This document shows, in pieces, positions 5,207-5,859 of a stretch of 5,859 nt of DNA. Location: assembly GCA_019420045.1 (NCBI GenBank), contig JAHZHY010000240.1:1-5859 (forward strand), in the 5' to 3' direction. The notes under the pieces were generated by a model. The model made no database searches. It saw only the letters and a program-made list of their open reading frames with translations, and had not been told where the DNA came from. This DNA comes from Clostridiales bacterium (GTDB lineage: Bacteria; Bacillota; Clostridia; Oscillospirales; Butyricicoccaceae). The position numbers and the translations under genes are program-made. Each line of letters opens with the position of its first letter. Position 1 is the first letter of the stretch.

Positions 5207-5473
5207 AAGAAAAAAATACCATCTGCTGTTTTCAAAAATAGATAATCATAGAAATTGCAGGCAGAGAGCTTTGGGTATACCGAAAAAGATTTTAATGAAA
5301 TTGGCGTGGCGTATTTATCTATTATTTAAAGTGCAGAGCCGCTTTATTCCGGCCTTGCTCCGGCGCTTGGGGCCGCCGCATGGATTTTCAGACGGCCTTA
5401 TCAACGGAAAGTCCGGAGGATTCTGTGCAGTTTGATGGCGAAAACCGGGCAATGTGCACAAAGCTTTCAGGAA
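5207..5473. other. Gene-poor intergenic stretch between the spore protein and brnQ-like genes
   Basis: No supportable gene is seen here on either strand. The left part (to about 5330) is clearly AT-rich, unlike the coding DNA around it. The right part is GC-rich, with small self-complementary pieces such as GGCCG (5371-5375 region) facing CGGCC (5391-5395 region). A short open frame (5295-5435, 46 codons, basic) lacks a ribosome binding site. I recognise no riboswitch core; in particular the T-box motif AGGGTGGNACCGCG, often found before branched-chain amino-acid genes, is absent. Confidence 0.5.
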
Positions 5474-5496
5474 GTTATACGGAAATATGATATAAC
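5474..5496 (+). promoter_or_regulatory. Possible brnQ promoter -10 and operator-like inverted repeat
   Basis: GTTATA (5474-5479) and TATAAC (5491-5496) form a 6-bp inverted repeat with an 11-bp spacer. Between and overlapping them is TATGAT (5486-5491), a 5-of-6 match to a -10 box, though without a good -35. A second possible -10, TAAAAT, lies at 5535-5540 with TTGCGG 18 bp upstream. Which, if either, is used decides whether the upstream antiterminator arm is transcribed. Confidence 0.3.
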
Positions 5497-5517
5497 ATCG
5501 GTTCCCGCTGTTGCGGC

Positions 5518-5596
5518 GGGCCGGGAAAAAGTGTTAAAATACTTCCAGGATCTTTCCCGATCCGGCCCAGGAGGTTTTCCCCAGGGCCGGATTTTT
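5518..5596 (+). promoter_or_regulatory. Candidate attenuator: terminator hairpin with competing upstream helix before brnQ
   Basis: ATCCGGCCC (5560-5568) pairs with GGGCCGGAT (5584-5592), followed by five Ts (5592-5596): an intrinsic-terminator shape ending directly before the ATG at 5598. The same left arm can instead pair with an upstream segment: GGGCCGG (5518-5524) with CCGGCCC (5562-5568), or GGGCC and GGGAAA (5518-5528) with TTTCCC and GGCCC (5553-5568). The two structures exclude each other, as in transcription attenuation. The terminator loop contains AGGAGG (5569-5574). No known ligand-binding core is recognised. Confidence 0.55.
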
Positions 5597-5597
5597 C

Positions 5598-5859
5598 ATG
5601 GAGCGGGAAAAAGCAGCAAAAGGACATTTTGGTCATTGGTTTTGCCCTCTTCGCCATGTTTTTCGGAGCGGGGAACATGATCTTTCCTCCCAAACTGGGC
5701 CTCCAGACCGGCTCCCAATGGGCCATGGGCTTTTTGAGCTTTACCTTTGCCGATGCCGGATTGGCCCTTCTCACCATCCTGGCCATGATCCGGGGCACCG
5801 GTTCTTTGGAGGGTATCACCCGCCGTGTGGGCTCCTGGGCCTCCACCTTGCTGGGGGTC
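5598..5859 (+). CDS. Branched-chain amino-acid carrier (BrnQ/LIVCS family), N-terminal part, start uncertain (possible frameshift)
   Basis: From 5623 the frame reads DILVIGFALFAMFFGAGNMI then FPPKLG, the hallmark first membrane helix of LIVCS-family Na+-coupled importers of Leu, Ile and Val. A second helix follows (AMGFLSFTFADAGLALLTIL). The rest lies beyond the right edge; full-length relatives have about 430-450 residues. The start is a problem. The frame has no ATG, GTG or TTG between its upstream TGA (5488) and a TTG at 5629, which lies inside the normal N-terminus with only a weak AGGA 4 nt before it. The natural ATG (5598) is out of frame by one base. Removing one A from the run at 5608-5612 would give MEREKQQKDILVIGF, a typical BrnQ beginning. 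So it may be a frameshifted gene, a sequencing error, or a gene using an unusual start. The family call is strong; intactness is not. Confidence 0.8.
   Translation, partial: MEREKAAKGHFGHWFCPLRHVFRSGEHDLSSQTGPPDRLPMGHGLFELYLCRCRIGPSHHPGHDPGHRFFGGYHPPCGLLGLHLAGG

Noticed and set aside
5295..5435. A 46-codon basic frame upstream of brnQ
   Set aside because: It has no Shine-Dalgarno sequence at a usable distance and no recognisable motif, and lies in a stretch with no other coding signal.
5400..5600. T-box riboswitch before the branched-chain amino-acid carrier
   Set aside because: The conserved AGGGTGGNACCGCG T-box sequence and a recognisable specifier stem are absent.
5432..5680. An open frame starting near a GGAGGA and running through the attenuator, considered as a leader peptide
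   Set aside because: The spacing to its start is too long (11-14 nt), it has no run of Leu, Ile or Val codons, and it overlaps the brnQ-like frame for about 80 bp.

Overview
The window looks like part of a chromosome from an endospore-forming Firmicute of the class Clostridia, possibly Oscillospiraceae-like. That placement is inference. It rests on fairly GC-rich coding DNA with strong AGGAGG-type ribosome binding sites, an alpha/beta-type small acid-soluble spore protein gene, CCA-encoding tRNA genes, and a mix of protein families common in gut Clostridia. I see no insertion sequence, phage gene, integrase or CRISPR array.

Layout, left to right. Positions 1-530 (minus) hold the 5' part of a secreted GHL10/YngK-like glycosyl hydrolase-family protein that runs off the left edge. 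It is divergent from a pyridoxal/pyridoxamine kinase gene (655-1503, plus), which ends in a strong intrinsic terminator. Next is a compact tRNA operon (Trp-Asp-Thr, 1664-1900) with a near-consensus promoter and its own GAAA-loop terminator. A MalY/PatB-type PLP-dependent aminotransferase/C-S lyase gene (2108-3268, minus) converges on the tRNA operon and has its own terminator. Divergent from it is a gene for a membrane protein with a C-terminal alpha/beta-hydrolase (lipase-like) domain (3413-4753, plus). That gene converges on the spore protein gene (4871-5122, minus), with a bidirectional terminator between them. After a gene-poor stretch of about 470 bp, the right edge holds the beginning of a branched-chain amino-acid carrier gene (brnQ family, plus), cut by the window end.

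The genes are mostly single transcription units rather than one pathway. The only functional link I can suggest is that the kinase makes pyridoxal phosphate, which the MalY-like enzyme uses as cofactor. The adjacency may be fortuitous.

The least ordinary parts are: (i) the region upstream of brnQ, where a terminator-like hairpin with a competing upstream helix lies just before a start that appears to be out of frame because of a short A run; (ii) a degenerate inverted copy of the 3' half of the tRNA-Thr gene beyond its terminator; and (iii) a perfect 12-bp hairpin containing the spore protein stop codon. I did not find a convincing undescribed multi-gene system.
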